64,000 nt of DNA from positions 156,746 through 220,745 of the forward strand of contig JAWQCY010000004.1 in assembly GCA_036321795.1 (NCBI GenBank). The letters are read 5' to 3'. Source of the stretch: CAKVON01 sp902475665 (GTDB lineage Bacteria; Actinomycetota; Coriobacteriia; Coriobacteriales; Atopobiaceae). How positions within the stretch are numbered: the stretch's first letter is position 1; each line of letters begins with the position of its first letter. The notes beneath the pieces are model-generated. The model ran no database searches and was not told the DNA's origin. It was given only the letters and a program-made list of their open reading frames with translations. A program made the translations under genes and the position numbers. Shown piece after piece: positions 55,996 to 63,360 of the stretch.

Positions 55996-57441
55996 TTACT
56001 TGCGCGCCTTGGCGCGCTTGGAGCCGAAGATGCCCAGAATCGCGAAGCCGATGGCGACCCAGGCGATCGTGATGGCCCACTCGATCGGCTTGAGGGCCGC
56101 GGGCGAGAAGGGCACGACCATGAGGCCGATGATCACGAGGCCGGCGGCAATGGCGCAGGCGATGCCGAACTTGCCGCCGTTGACCTTGTAGGGGCGCGGC
56201 AGGTCGGGCTCGGTACGGCGCAGCTTCCAGCACGCCACGCCGGCCATGGTGCAGGCGAAGACGAAGCCGAGGGAGGCGACGTTGGTCAGGGGCACCAGCA
56301 TGTTGCGGCCCAGGAAGGGCCCGATGAGGGTGAGGGCGCCCATCACGACGACGGCCTTTTTTGGCACACCGGAGTTGGGGTCGATCTCGGCGAAGTCGGC
56401 GGGCAGCATCTGCTTGCGGCCCATGGCGAGCATCAGGCGGCTCGAGGCGCCGAAGAACGAGTTCATGGGGCCGAGAGGGCCGAGGGTCGCGATGATGAGC
56501 ATCGCGATGTAGAAGAACAGGTTGATGCGCTGCAGCACGGCCAGGGCGGGCACGGAGCTGCGCACGAACTCGTGCCAGTCGATGATGCTGCCGAAGCTGT
56601 AGATGCAGATCAGGTAGAAGACGCCCGCGGCCAGAAGCGCGATGGCCGGGATCAGGCCGAACTTCTTCCAGTCGATGTTCTCGGATGCCTCCTCGGCCTG
56701 CTGCGGGATGGTGTCGAAGCCGGCGTAGAAGAACGGGGTCATGACCAGGACCGCCACGATGCCGCCCAGAAGGCTCGTCGCCGTGGTGGAGCTGCCGCCG
56801 GCCGCATCGGTCACCTGCGAGAACACGGGCATCGCGTTGTCGGGCGAACCCGTCATGAAGCTGATGACCATCGCGAGGACCATGCCGCCCAGAAGGGCCT
56901 TGGTCAGAAAGCTCGAGAGCTTCGCTGCCGCGCCTGCGCCACGCAGGTTGAGGAAGATGACCAGCACGGCAAAGCCCAGGGCGATGACCGTGGGCCACAG
57001 GTAGACGTCCGCGCCCAGGATCGTGTAGAGCTTCACGCTGCGCAGCCACGCCAGCGCAGGGAACTCCGCAAAGCGGTCCGTCAGCAGCGTGGAGATGGCG
57101 ATCGCCTCCCACGGGCACAGCGGGGCGTTGCCCAGCAGCAGCATCCAGCCGGTGATGAATCCCGACTTGCGCCCGACCGTGCGCTCCACGTACTCGATGA
57201 TGCCTCCCGAGATGGGAATGGCTGCCGTGAGCTCGCCAAAGACCATGCCGATGGGCACCAGCAGGATCGCGCCGAGCGCGAAGGCAATCATGGCGGGCAC
57301 GGGACCGCCGCCGAGCACCATCCAATCACCAACGAGCAGCACCCAGCCGGTGCCGATAATCGCGCCGAAGCCGATGGTGAAGAAATTGAAGAGCGTGAGC
57401 TCCTTCTTCATCCCGCCGGCAGACGCCTCCTTCTCAGCCAT
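55996..57441 (-). CDS. APC family amino acid permease
   Basis: A 481-residue transporter with about twelve helices. The family start is LTLFNFFTIGFGAIIGTGWVLLVGD (the broken helix 1 with GxGxxG-like GAIIGTG). FGELTAAIPISGGIIEYVERTVG and FFYAGFDTIPQQAEEASEN follow; the latter is the conserved helix 6/7 region. It imports an amino acid or polyamine across the cytoplasmic membrane. ATG 57441 has a GAAGGGAG site; the frame continues upstream without membrane character. The amidohydrolase 43 bases downstream suggests uptake and hydrolysis of the same compound. Confidence 0.9.
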   Translation of the reverse strand: MAEKEASAGGMKKELTLFNFFTIGFGAIIGTGWVLLVGDWMVLGGGPVPAMIAFALGAILLVPIGMVFGELTAAIPISGGIIEYVERTVGRKSGFITGWMLLLGNAPLCPWEAIAISTLLTDRFAEFPALAWLRSVKLYTILGADVYLWPTVIALGFAVLVIFLNLRGAGAAAKLSSFLTKALLGGMVLAMVISFMTGSPDNAMPVFSQVTDAAGGSSTTATSLLGGIVAVLVMTPFFYAGFDTIPQQAEEASENIDWKKFGLIPAIALLAAGVFYLICIYSFGSIIDWHEFVRSSVPALAVLQRINLFFYIAMLIIATLGPLGPMNSFFGASSRLMLAMGRKQMLPADFAEIDPNSGVPKKAVVVMGALTLIGPFLGRNMLVPLTNVASLGFVFACTMAGVACWKLRRTEPDLPRPYKVNGGKFGIACAIAAGLVIIGLMVVPFSPAALKPIEWAITIAWVAIGFAILGIFGSKRAKARK

Positions 57442-57758
57442 TTCCAGTCTCCCTTCATAGGCCAAGCTATTTCGAACGCCGTCGATTCTTGCCCACCGGC
57501 GCACGGGAGGGGAGACGCTTCCGATATGAGCGGCATCCCGAACGCCGGGAGCGGCCGGGAATCGTGTACCAAGCATCGAGAGACTCGAATGATTGATTCC
57601 GCAATATGCATACTGCCGAAATTGACGGCCGACGGGCGGGCGAATTGACCCATGGGGGCTCCCGCCGACATGGCGTCGCAAGCCATCCCGCGTCTGCGGA
57701 TCGCGAGTGGCGCGAGGCACCCGCCCGTCATGCGCCAGGTCGCTCGCGAATTACCGCC

Positions 57759-57976
57759 GGTTTACTGTGTTTTCGGAAAAATGGTCGATTTACTGTGCTG
57801 CGAGAGGCCCCGCCGCCCGACACCAGACGAGCCGTTGAAAATGGCAAGCCATCTACCAGGCATTTTGCTTCATCTCTAATCAGGCGATTCCGTCAGGCGA
57901 GGCCCCGTGCAAAAAATCGACGGTTTACTGTCTTTAGAAGCCCGAATTCAGGGCCCAAAACACAGTAAACCGTCGA
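57759..57976. repeat. GGTTTACTGT repeat family with long inverted arms
   Basis: Four copies: GGTTTACTGTGTTTT (57759-57773), GATTTACTGTG (57787-57797), TCGACGGTTTACTGT (57917-57931), and the inverse copy at 57957-57976. The last pairs perfectly over 15 bases both with the first copy (AAAACACAGTAAACC) and with the third (ACAGTAAACCGTCGA). The spacer between copies 3 and 4 holds GAATTC and GGGCCC. Confidence 0.7.
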
Positions 57977-58103
57977 GTGTACATGGCTTGAACACGCGAC
58001 CTCGGCAGGCTCGTGAGCTGTGGTTATACGAACACGTGCGACACGAGACGGTGCGTGTTCGGGACGTTTGGGACCGGGTTGGGACCGGCCGACGGACAAA
58101 ATA

Positions 58104-58136
58104 AGACCCCACCCCACGGCATGCGGGGTGGGGTCT
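58104..58136 (-). terminator. Terminator of the prophage lysis genes
   Basis: AGACCCCACCCC (58104-58115) and GGGGTGGGGTCT (58125-58136), a perfect 12-base stem with loop ACGGCATGC. On the minus strand it is followed by TATTTTGTCC. It lies 28 bases after the endolysin stop. Confidence 0.85.
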
Positions 58137-58164
58137 TCTGCGTGTCCCGTCGCGGCCCTCCCGA

Positions 58165-59040
58165 CTAGCGGAAGAGGCCCTTGGAGAGCGCCGTCGCGAG
58201 CGCCCTGGAGGTCGAGTGGCCGTAGAGCCCGTCGGTCGCGAGCTTGGTGCCGAGGCGCTTGTTCAGGTATCGCTGGAGCGCCCTGACCGTCTCGGCGCCC
58301 ATGTGCCCGTCGGTCGCGAGCTTCGTCCCGAGGCACTTGTTCAGCAGCCTCTGGAGCGCGACGACCATGCGAGACCCCCTGCCGTCGCCGGCGGGCGACA
58401 CGGTGATGGCCCACTGCACGACGTTGGCGTTGTGGGCCGTCTGGCCCGAGATCGAGCCGTCGGCGGTGGTGCCGAGCTGGCGCTGCCACTCGCGGACCAT
58501 GAGGGGGCCGGTCCAGGACGTGTCGCCGAAGGGCGAGTCAGAGCCCGTGGCCCTGCCGCCCGTGATGCGGGCGTGGAGCTTCGACCACGCGTCCGGGTGC
58601 CGCACGTAGTACAGCGGGCACTGCTTGCGGCTGGCGTCGTAGTGGCGCACGACGCGGGAGGCGGGGACGCCGAAGTCGGCCATGAGCTTGCGCACGAGCC
58701 ACGTGAGGCGGTCGACCTCGGCCGACGTGTACGGGCCGCCGTTGTTGCAGACCTCGATGCCGATCGAGTTCGCGTTGGTGATGCCGTAGCGGCCGCGGCC
58801 GTCCCCGACGTGCCACGTGGCGTAGGCGCGCGGGTCGGCGTACTCGTAGATGGAGCCGTCGTCGACGAAGTAGTGCGCCGAGGCGTTGCGGTTGCCGCCG
58901 GCGAAGTACCTGCAGTTTGCCAAGGCGTTGCCCGTGGCGCTGGTGCCCGCGCCGACGTAGTGCACGACGATGTAGCGCACCGCGGCGGTGCGCCTCACGC
59001 GGTTGTACCTGCCGTGGTGCCGTTGGATGATGTAGCCCAT
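58165..59040 (-). CDS. Phage endolysin, N-acetylmuramoyl-L-alanine amidase with C-terminal binding repeats
   Basis: A 291-residue protein. Residues ~20-150 are an Amidase_2 (PGRP-like) domain: VRYIVVHYVGAGTSA (zinc His), ASAHYFVDDGSIYEY, NANSIGIEVCNNGG, and RHYDASRKQCPLYY (zinc His and Cys-type ligand). Residues ~200-290 contain two or more peptidoglycan-binding-like repeats (LQRLLNKCLGTKLATDGHMG and LQRYLNKRLGTKLATDGLYG). It cleaves the glycan-peptide bond in the host wall at lysis. It is the last gene of the late operon, directly next to a 37-residue gene and followed by a strong terminator. Confidence 0.92.
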   Translation of the reverse strand: MGYIIQRHHGRYNRVRRTAAVRYIVVHYVGAGTSATGNALANCRYFAGGNRNASAHYFVDDGSIYEYADPRAYATWHVGDGRGRYGITNANSIGIEVCNNGGPYTSAEVDRLTWLVRKLMADFGVPASRVVRHYDASRKQCPLYYVRHPDAWSKLHARITGGRATGSDSPFGDTSWTGPLMVREWQRQLGTTADGSISGQTAHNANVVQWAITVSPAGDGRGSRMVVALQRLLNKCLGTKLATDGHMGAETVRALQRYLNKRLGTKLATDGLYGHSTSRALATALSKGLFR

Positions 59041-59154
59041 CTAGTCGGTCGCCCCCGTCTCGCTCTCGCTGTCGCGCTCGTCGACGTCCTGGCGCTTGTC
59101 GACCTCGGCGCGAATGTCAGCCTGCTCCTGCTTCTGGGCGCTATCGTCAGCCAT
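59041..59154 (-). CDS. 37-residue charged phage protein, unknown function
   Basis: An ORF of 37 residues starting at ATG 59154 after a very strong GGAGGAAG site. It reads MADDSAQKQEQADIRAEVDK and continues with an acidic C-terminus (DERDSESETGATD). The start overlaps the holin-like stop (TAATG), and its stop abuts the endolysin start. The tight coupling in a lysis cassette argues that it is translated. It has no membrane segment and no family that I recognise; a modest coiled-coil character is possible. Confidence 0.6.
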   Translation of the reverse strand: MADDSAQKQEQADIRAEVDKRQDVDERDSESETGATD

Positions 59155-59408
59155 TACTCTTCCTCCTTCGACTCGCCCGTGCCCTCGACCGGGGCGAGCG
59201 GGCTCTTGCCGTCCGCCACCTCGGGAAGTCCCGCCACGCTAGTGAGGATGCTGACCACGGCTGCCACGCCGCTGACGCTGGCGATCTGCAGCCAGTCCAA
59301 GTCGGTGAACCCCACGGCGCCGGTGCCGATGAGCGACACCGCCGTCTGCGCGGCGGTCTTGACGGCTCGCGTCAGGGCCGCGACGGCCCATGCCTTGTAC
59401 TCGTCCAT
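59154..59408 (-). CDS. Holin-like small membrane protein
   Basis: An 84-residue protein: a short N-terminal charged part (MDEYKAWAVAALTRAVKTAA), two likely membrane spans (TAVSLIGTGAVGFTDLDWLQIASVSGVAAVVSILTS split at TDLD) and an acidic C-terminus ending ESKEEE. Size, topology and position directly before the endolysin fit a phage holin of the phiLC3/LL-H type. ATG 59408 has a GGAGG site and overlaps the stop of the gene before it (TAATG). Confidence 0.75.
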   Translation of the reverse strand: MDEYKAWAVAALTRAVKTAAQTAVSLIGTGAVGFTDLDWLQIASVSGVAAVVSILTSVAGLPEVADGKSPLAPVEGTGESKEEE

Positions 59409-59716
59409 TAGTCCTCCACCTCTCCCCTGATAGGGGCGTTGATGATCTCTTCGTAGTAGTGGGTCCCGGTTCCGTTGCCGCCCATGCCGTGGTAGGCGTC
59501 GTAGACCTGCGCGGCCTCCTGCTTGACCCAGTCCGGGCATCCGGTCCCGCTCACGACGTACCGCTCGTGGAGGTCCACGAGGCGGCTGCGAAGCATCGTC
59601 CTCGTGCCCTCCTGCATGGCGTCCATGAGTCGGTACAGGCGCATGAGCGAGGCGGCGAGGGCGGCGAGGACCACCGGCACGGCCCATTGGATGGTGGCCG
59701 TCACGGCCTGCTCCAT
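59408..59716 (-). CDS. Small phage membrane protein of the lysis region
   Basis: A 102-residue protein with one N-terminal membrane span (IQWAVPVVLAALAASLMRLY) and a soluble helical C-terminal part containing CPDWVKQEAAQVYDAYHGMGGNGTG. ATG 59716 is preferred to a GTG 9 bases upstream because of GGAGGTG spacing. Its stop overlaps the holin start. Topology resembles XhlA-type or second-holin proteins that accompany holins, but I cannot name a family with certainty. Confidence 0.6.
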   Translation of the reverse strand: MEQAVTATIQWAVPVVLAALAASLMRLYRLMDAMQEGTRTMLRSRLVDLHERYVVSGTGCPDWVKQEAAQVYDAYHGMGGNGTGTHYYEEIINAPIRGEVED

Positions 59717-59728
59717 ATGCGGCACCTC

Positions 59729-60295
59729 CTACGCGGCCACGAGGGACCAGGCGGCCTCGCTGCCGAAGACGCCGGGCTCCAGGGTGTTGGAGTCCGTCAG
59801 GGACTCGTACACCTGCCCGTACCTCGTGACGCGGTCGCCCTTGGCGTAGGACTTGCCGCCGACCCACTCGGCGACGGCCTCGCCGGCGGGGGCGGGCACG
59901 ACCCTCGACCAGTGCTGCGGGTCGGAGGTCGGGTCCTCGGCCGTCGCGGTGTGGCCGCCGGTGGCCTTGTAAAGCGCCCCCTGCCACAGGACGCGGTCGC
60001 CGAGCGCGTAGACGTGGCCCCTCTCGTAGCGCGGGAAGAGGGCCGCTACGCCCAGGGCGTCGGCATCGCCGAGCCTAGACGCCTGGATCCGCGCGAGCGT
60101 GAGCGCGGCGTCCTGGGCGGTCCCCGCGTCCGGCACGAGCGTCCAGACCTGCCAGATGGCGCCGTCGCGCTGCTCGTAGACGAGCGACGCGTGGTAGCCC
60201 GCGCCGGGCGTCGGCTCCTCCGCCTCGCGGATTGGCAGGCCGCTCCCGTCGGCGGTCAGGTAGACCGACCCCGAGACGAATTGTCCGTAGAGCAT
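59729..60295 (-). CDS. Phage tail protein with carbohydrate-binding-like module
   Basis: A 188-residue protein. The N-terminal part (SGSVYLTADGSGLPIREAEEP) is shared with the next protein upstream. The second half contains two ChiC/CBM5-12-like stretches: YALGDRVLWQGALYKATGGHTA...HWSRV and YAKGDRVTRYGQVYES. Such modules bind glycans, so it may sit at the tail tip or fibre and contact the cell wall. ATG 60295 has a GGGAG site. It ends 12 bases before the small membrane protein gene. Confidence 0.65.
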   Translation of the reverse strand: MLYGQFVSGSVYLTADGSGLPIREAEEPTPGAGYHASLVYEQRDGAIWQVWTLVPDAGTAQDAALTLARIQASRLGDADALGVAALFPRYERGHVYALGDRVLWQGALYKATGGHTATAEDPTSDPQHWSRVVPAPAGEAVAEWVGGKSYAKGDRVTRYGQVYESLTDSNTLEPGVFGSEAAWSLVAA

Positions 60296-60307
60296 GTGAA
60301 CTCCCTG

Positions 60308-60715
60308 TCACTCGATGGGTTCCCAGATTGAGGCCGTGGCCTCCGGCTCCGTGCCGAGCCTCGGGCTGTGCGTCCTCAGGCAGCGGTAGAGCCTGCCGCC
60401 GCGCTCGACGCGGTCGCCCGCCGCGTACTCGGCCGTGCCGACGTACCATGCGTCGAAGAGCAGCGGCACCCTGGCGGCGTCGGCGTCGGGCAGCGAGGCC
60501 GCCATGGAGGCGGCGAGCCTCGCCGCGGCGGCGCGGGCGGCCCCGGGCGCCGGCACGACCTCCCAGGCCTGCGCGACCGCGTCGGCCGACGCGACCCACG
60601 AGCACCTGGCCTCGAAGCCGTCGGGCGCGGGCGGGGCGTCCGTGGCGACCACGGGCAGGCCGCTCCCGTCGGTGGTCAGCAGCACGGAGCCGCCGACGAC
60701 GATTCCCCGTAGCAT
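60308..60715 (-). CDS. Phage protein paralogous to the preceding tail protein
   Basis: A 135-residue protein. GSVLLTTDGSGLPVVATDAPP near the start matches the corresponding part of the 188-residue protein encoded next, and the C-terminal YAAGDRVERGGRLYRCLRTH matches one of its glycan-binding-like modules. The pair looks like a tandem duplication in which the downstream copy gained a second module. The Ala-rich middle (AARAAAARLAASMAAS) is helical. The role is unknown; a tail accessory or fibre part is likely. Confidence 0.6.
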   Translation of the reverse strand: MLRGIVVGGSVLLTTDGSGLPVVATDAPPAPDGFEARCSWVASADAVAQAWEVVPAPGAARAAAARLAASMAASLPDADAARVPLLFDAWYVGTAEYAAGDRVERGGRLYRCLRTHSPRLGTEPEATASIWEPIE

Positions 60716-60727
60716 CCCGTCCCCCCG

Positions 60728-61528
60728 TCACATCCCGGCGAGGTACGAGAGCATCCCGTACCTGCCGCCCGAGCGGCCGGCGCCGCCCTGGTTGCGGACG
60801 GTCACCTCGCCGCTGGTCTCGACCCAGAGGACCGACGGCGTCGCGCCGTTGGCGACGCTCGCCGACGCGACCTTGCGGCTCTTGGGCCGCAGCCCCTTCG
60901 GGATCGAGTACGGGCACTTCGCGCTCGCCCACGACCCGTCGCCGAGCGAGACCGCGTCCGCCTGGACGATGACGAGCAGGCCGACGGCGTAGACGCGCCA
61001 GCCGCCCGAGTCGTACAGCAGCGACGCGTCCCAGGCCGAGGCCAGCGGGGACAGCTCGGGCAGCAGCAGCGCCGGGGTGCCCGTGGTCAGCCCGTCGAAC
61101 GACACGCTCGCGACCGGCACGTAGGCCTCGGCGTCGCCGTCGAGGATCGAGCCGGCCGGGACGGCCGGGGCGGTCGCGTCGGTGCCTGGCGTGCCCTGCA
61201 GCACGGACCACTCGACGGTCTCCACCAGGGTCGGGTTCGCGCCCGCCACGTCGCGCCTGTAGTGCACGCAGAGGTAGTCCGTGCGCTTCTTGCCCTGCGA
61301 GCCGCTCTCCACCTTGACGTCCTCTGGCGCCGTGAGGCCGATGTGGCGGCCCTGCACGATCATGTCGCCCGTCGCGAAGCGCACGGTGTTGGCGTCGACG
61401 AGCGACGGGGCGAGCCTTCCGCCCGTACCGAGCACGTAGCTGCCGGCACCGGCGATGCCCGCGATGCGGCGGCCGTCGTCGGCGGAGCTGACGTGCGGCG
61501 TGCCCGCCTTCCCGGTCACGATCTCCAT
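60728..61528 (-). CDS. Phage tail fibre / upper baseplate-like protein
   Basis: A 266-residue protein. It starts MEIVTGKAGTPHVSSADDGR and continues with RFATGDMIVQGRHIGL and DYLCVHYRRDVAGANPT, features common in upper baseplate or fibre proteins of Gram-positive siphoviruses that carry a DUF2479-like or BppU-type start. The Gly/Ser-rich C-terminus (NQGGAGRSGGRYGMLSYLAGM) fits a surface-exposed tip. Identity is inferred from order (after the tail-associated protein, before lysis) more than from sequence. Confidence 0.6.
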   Translation of the reverse strand: MEIVTGKAGTPHVSSADDGRRIAGIAGAGSYVLGTGGRLAPSLVDANTVRFATGDMIVQGRHIGLTAPEDVKVESGSQGKKRTDYLCVHYRRDVAGANPTLVETVEWSVLQGTPGTDATAPAVPAGSILDGDAEAYVPVASVSFDGLTTGTPALLLPELSPLASAWDASLLYDSGGWRVYAVGLLVIVQADAVSLGDGSWASAKCPYSIPKGLRPKSRKVASASVANGATPSVLWVETSGEVTVRNQGGAGRSGGRYGMLSYLAGM

Positions 61529-61540
61529 GTTGTAGGCCTC

Positions 61541-62530
61541 CTAGCCCATCCTCGTGCCGCTCGGGCTGGCCCCGTATGTCACGGAGGCCCCCGCGCCCGT
61601 CGCGGCGACGACCTTGCTTGATATCTCGACCGAGACGGTGACGTTCGGCGAGTAGTGCCTCGCCTCGACGACGTCGCCGAGGCCGAACTCGACGCCCTCC
61701 TCGACCGTGACGGTCACGCCGCCCTCGCCCTGCGAGTCCCTCAGCCTGTCGAGGGCCTGGTCGCGCAGGTCGCTCCCCGAGGAGTTGTTGGCGTCGTAGT
61801 ACTCCTCCAGCTCGTACACCCCGGCCAGCGCCCTCCTGGTGCCGACGTTGCCCTTGGAGTCCGCGTAGACGTCGACGACCTCGCGCGAGGCGAGCGCGCC
61901 CTTGCCGGCGGCCCTGAGGTGGTTGGTGACGAGCAGCGAGCTGGTGAGGTCGAACGAGAGCAGGTCCGAGTCGACGCGGCCGCGCCAGTCGGTCACCGGC
62001 ACCGCCGACAGCTCGCACGAGCCGCCGACCCACCTGGCCGCCAGGCGCATCCCCGCCGACCTCATGGCCAGACGCAGGTTCGTCCAGGCGTCGGGCGTGT
62101 CGCGCGAGCACCTGTAGCGCACGGCCACGCCCGCGTCGCCGCCCGGCACCGAGAACAGCGACGCCAGGCCCATGCGCCCGACCGCCTGCCTGAGCACGGC
62201 GTTCGCGTCGCCGGAGAGCGTGAGGTAGTCCTGGCCCGGGTCCGGCCACAGCAGGCGCCTGGCCAGCACGCCGGTCCAGGTCGACCCCGTCCAGTGCAGC
62301 TCCGACGAGGTGCGGCCGGTCCTGAGCTCGTAGCCCTCGACGCGGCCGCCCACCTCCGACCCGTCGGCGAACACGCGCCACGCCGCCTGGGGCAGCGGGA
62401 CGCCCGGGTCGCGGACGACGAGGTCGAACGTGTTGTCGACCCCTTCGCCCCACCCCGAGTCCATGTCCAGCTCGAAGTCGGACACCGGGAACAGCGTCCT
62501 GCCGGCGCTGTCGGCCACTATGAGCTCCAC
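61541..62530 (-). CDS. Phage tail-associated protein (ReqiPepy6 Gp37-like)
   Basis: A 329-residue protein starting at GTG 62530 after GGAGGAGGGCG and overlapping the previous gene by 13 bases. Recognisable parts are FDLVVRDPGVPLPQ, a TWTGVLARRLLWPDPGQDYL strand, the NLRLAMRSAGMRL...ELSAVPV region, and FGLGDVVEARHYSPN near the end. This pattern resembles the Gp37-like tail proteins of actinobacteriophages, located after the distal tail protein and probably part of the tip hub. No peptidase motif is seen. Confidence 0.7.
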   Translation of the reverse strand: MELIVADSAGRTLFPVSDFELDMDSGWGEGVDNTFDLVVRDPGVPLPQAAWRVFADGSEVGGRVEGYELRTGRTSSELHWTGSTWTGVLARRLLWPDPGQDYLTLSGDANAVLRQAVGRMGLASLFSVPGGDAGVAVRYRCSRDTPDAWTNLRLAMRSAGMRLAARWVGGSCELSAVPVTDWRGRVDSDLLSFDLTSSLLVTNHLRAAGKGALASREVVDVYADSKGNVGTRRALAGVYELEEYYDANNSSGSDLRDQALDRLRDSQGEGGVTVTVEEGVEFGLGDVVEARHYSPNVTVSVEISSKVVAATGAGASVTYGASPSGTRMG

Positions 62531-63360
62531 GGCGGCTCGCCCTCCTCCTGGTAGTGGGTCATCTCGAAGCCGAACGACCCGTCCCAGGCCACCGACGAGG
62601 TGCCGGGGCGCAGCGGCTCGAAGCAGTAGGAGCCGCCGCCGGCCCCGTCGCCGCGGACGCCGTCCGCGAAGCGGTCCTCGACCTCGCCGTACTTGCCGAC
62701 GAGGCGGATGGAGCGCGGGTAGCTCGAGCCGTCGATGACGAGGCGCGAGCCGCCCGGGACGGTGACGTTGGCGCTGTAGGTGTTCGAGAACTCGCCCTGG
62801 GCCACGACCACGCGCGGGTCGGTCACCGGGCCGAACACCGTCAGCCTGACGTCGGCGGGGACCAGGCCCGCGACCGTGACGGTGCGGTTCGCGCCGCTGC
62901 CGCCGTAGTCGTACTCGTAGTCGTGCGGGTAGTCGAGCGCCGAGCCGTCAGAGACCTCGTCGGCGTAGAACTCGGTCGTCACCTCGCGCCTCCAGGCCCC
63001 GTCGAGCAGCAGGAAGGTCAGCGCGGCCTTGAGGCCGCGCCTCCCGTGCACCTCCGAGACCTCGGACTTCGCGAGGTAGGCGCGCTGGTACCACGCGCCG
63101 TCGAAGACGAGGCGGCCGGGCGAGCGCAGCGCCAGGTCGCGGTCCGCCTGCTCGCGCAGCTCGTCAGCCGCCCCCGGCGCCAGCCAGGCGTCGACCGCGG
63201 CCTCGCGGGCGTCGCGCGAGATGCCGTTTGCGCTGCGCCACGACAGGTCGTAGGACCACGCGCGCGAGCGCAGCGCGGGGGCCGTCCCGACGTGCGCGCC
63301 GCCCCCGTCGAGGCTGACGCGTGCGCCGGAGGACGACACGTAGTGGAGCCTGCTAGGCAT
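62518..63360 (-). CDS. Phage distal tail protein (Dit-like)
   Basis: A 280-residue protein located straight after the tape measure gene, the usual place for Dit. It begins MPSRLHYVSSSGARVSLDG, then a first domain with AWSYDLSWRSANGISRDARE and LVFDGAWYQRAYLAKSEVSEVHG, typical of the Dit N-terminal hub. The second half carries a galectin-like beta region (GNxGA-like SGANRTVTVAGLVPADVRL and SRLVIDGSSYPRS). It overlaps the tape measure stop by 8 bases and the next gene by 13 bases. Assignment rests on order plus these features. Confidence 0.7.
   Translation of the reverse strand: MPSRLHYVSSSGARVSLDGGGAHVGTAPALRSRAWSYDLSWRSANGISRDAREAAVDAWLAPGAADELREQADRDLALRSPGRLVFDGAWYQRAYLAKSEVSEVHGRRGLKAALTFLLLDGAWRREVTTEFYADEVSDGSALDYPHDYEYDYGGSGANRTVTVAGLVPADVRLTVFGPVTDPRVVVAQGEFSNTYSANVTVPGGSRLVIDGSSYPRSIRLVGKYGEVEDRFADGVRGDGAGGGSYCFEPLRPGTSSVAWDGSFGFEMTHYQEEGEPPWSS

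Larger units (their letters stand above)
57442..58164. other. 723-base non-coding junction between host genes and prophage
   Basis: Contents in order: the permease leader, an AT-richer stretch around 57590-57620 (TTGATTCCGCAATATGCATACTG), a family of GGTTTACTGT repeats (57759-57976), and the terminator of the phage lysis genes (58104-58136). No gene, tRNA or integrase is recognisable. The prophage boundary should lie in this gap. Confidence 0.5.

Noticed and set aside
57442..58164. tRNA or tmRNA as prophage attachment gene
   Set aside because: No cloverleaf or T-loop (GTTCGA-type) sequence could be found by eye in this gap.
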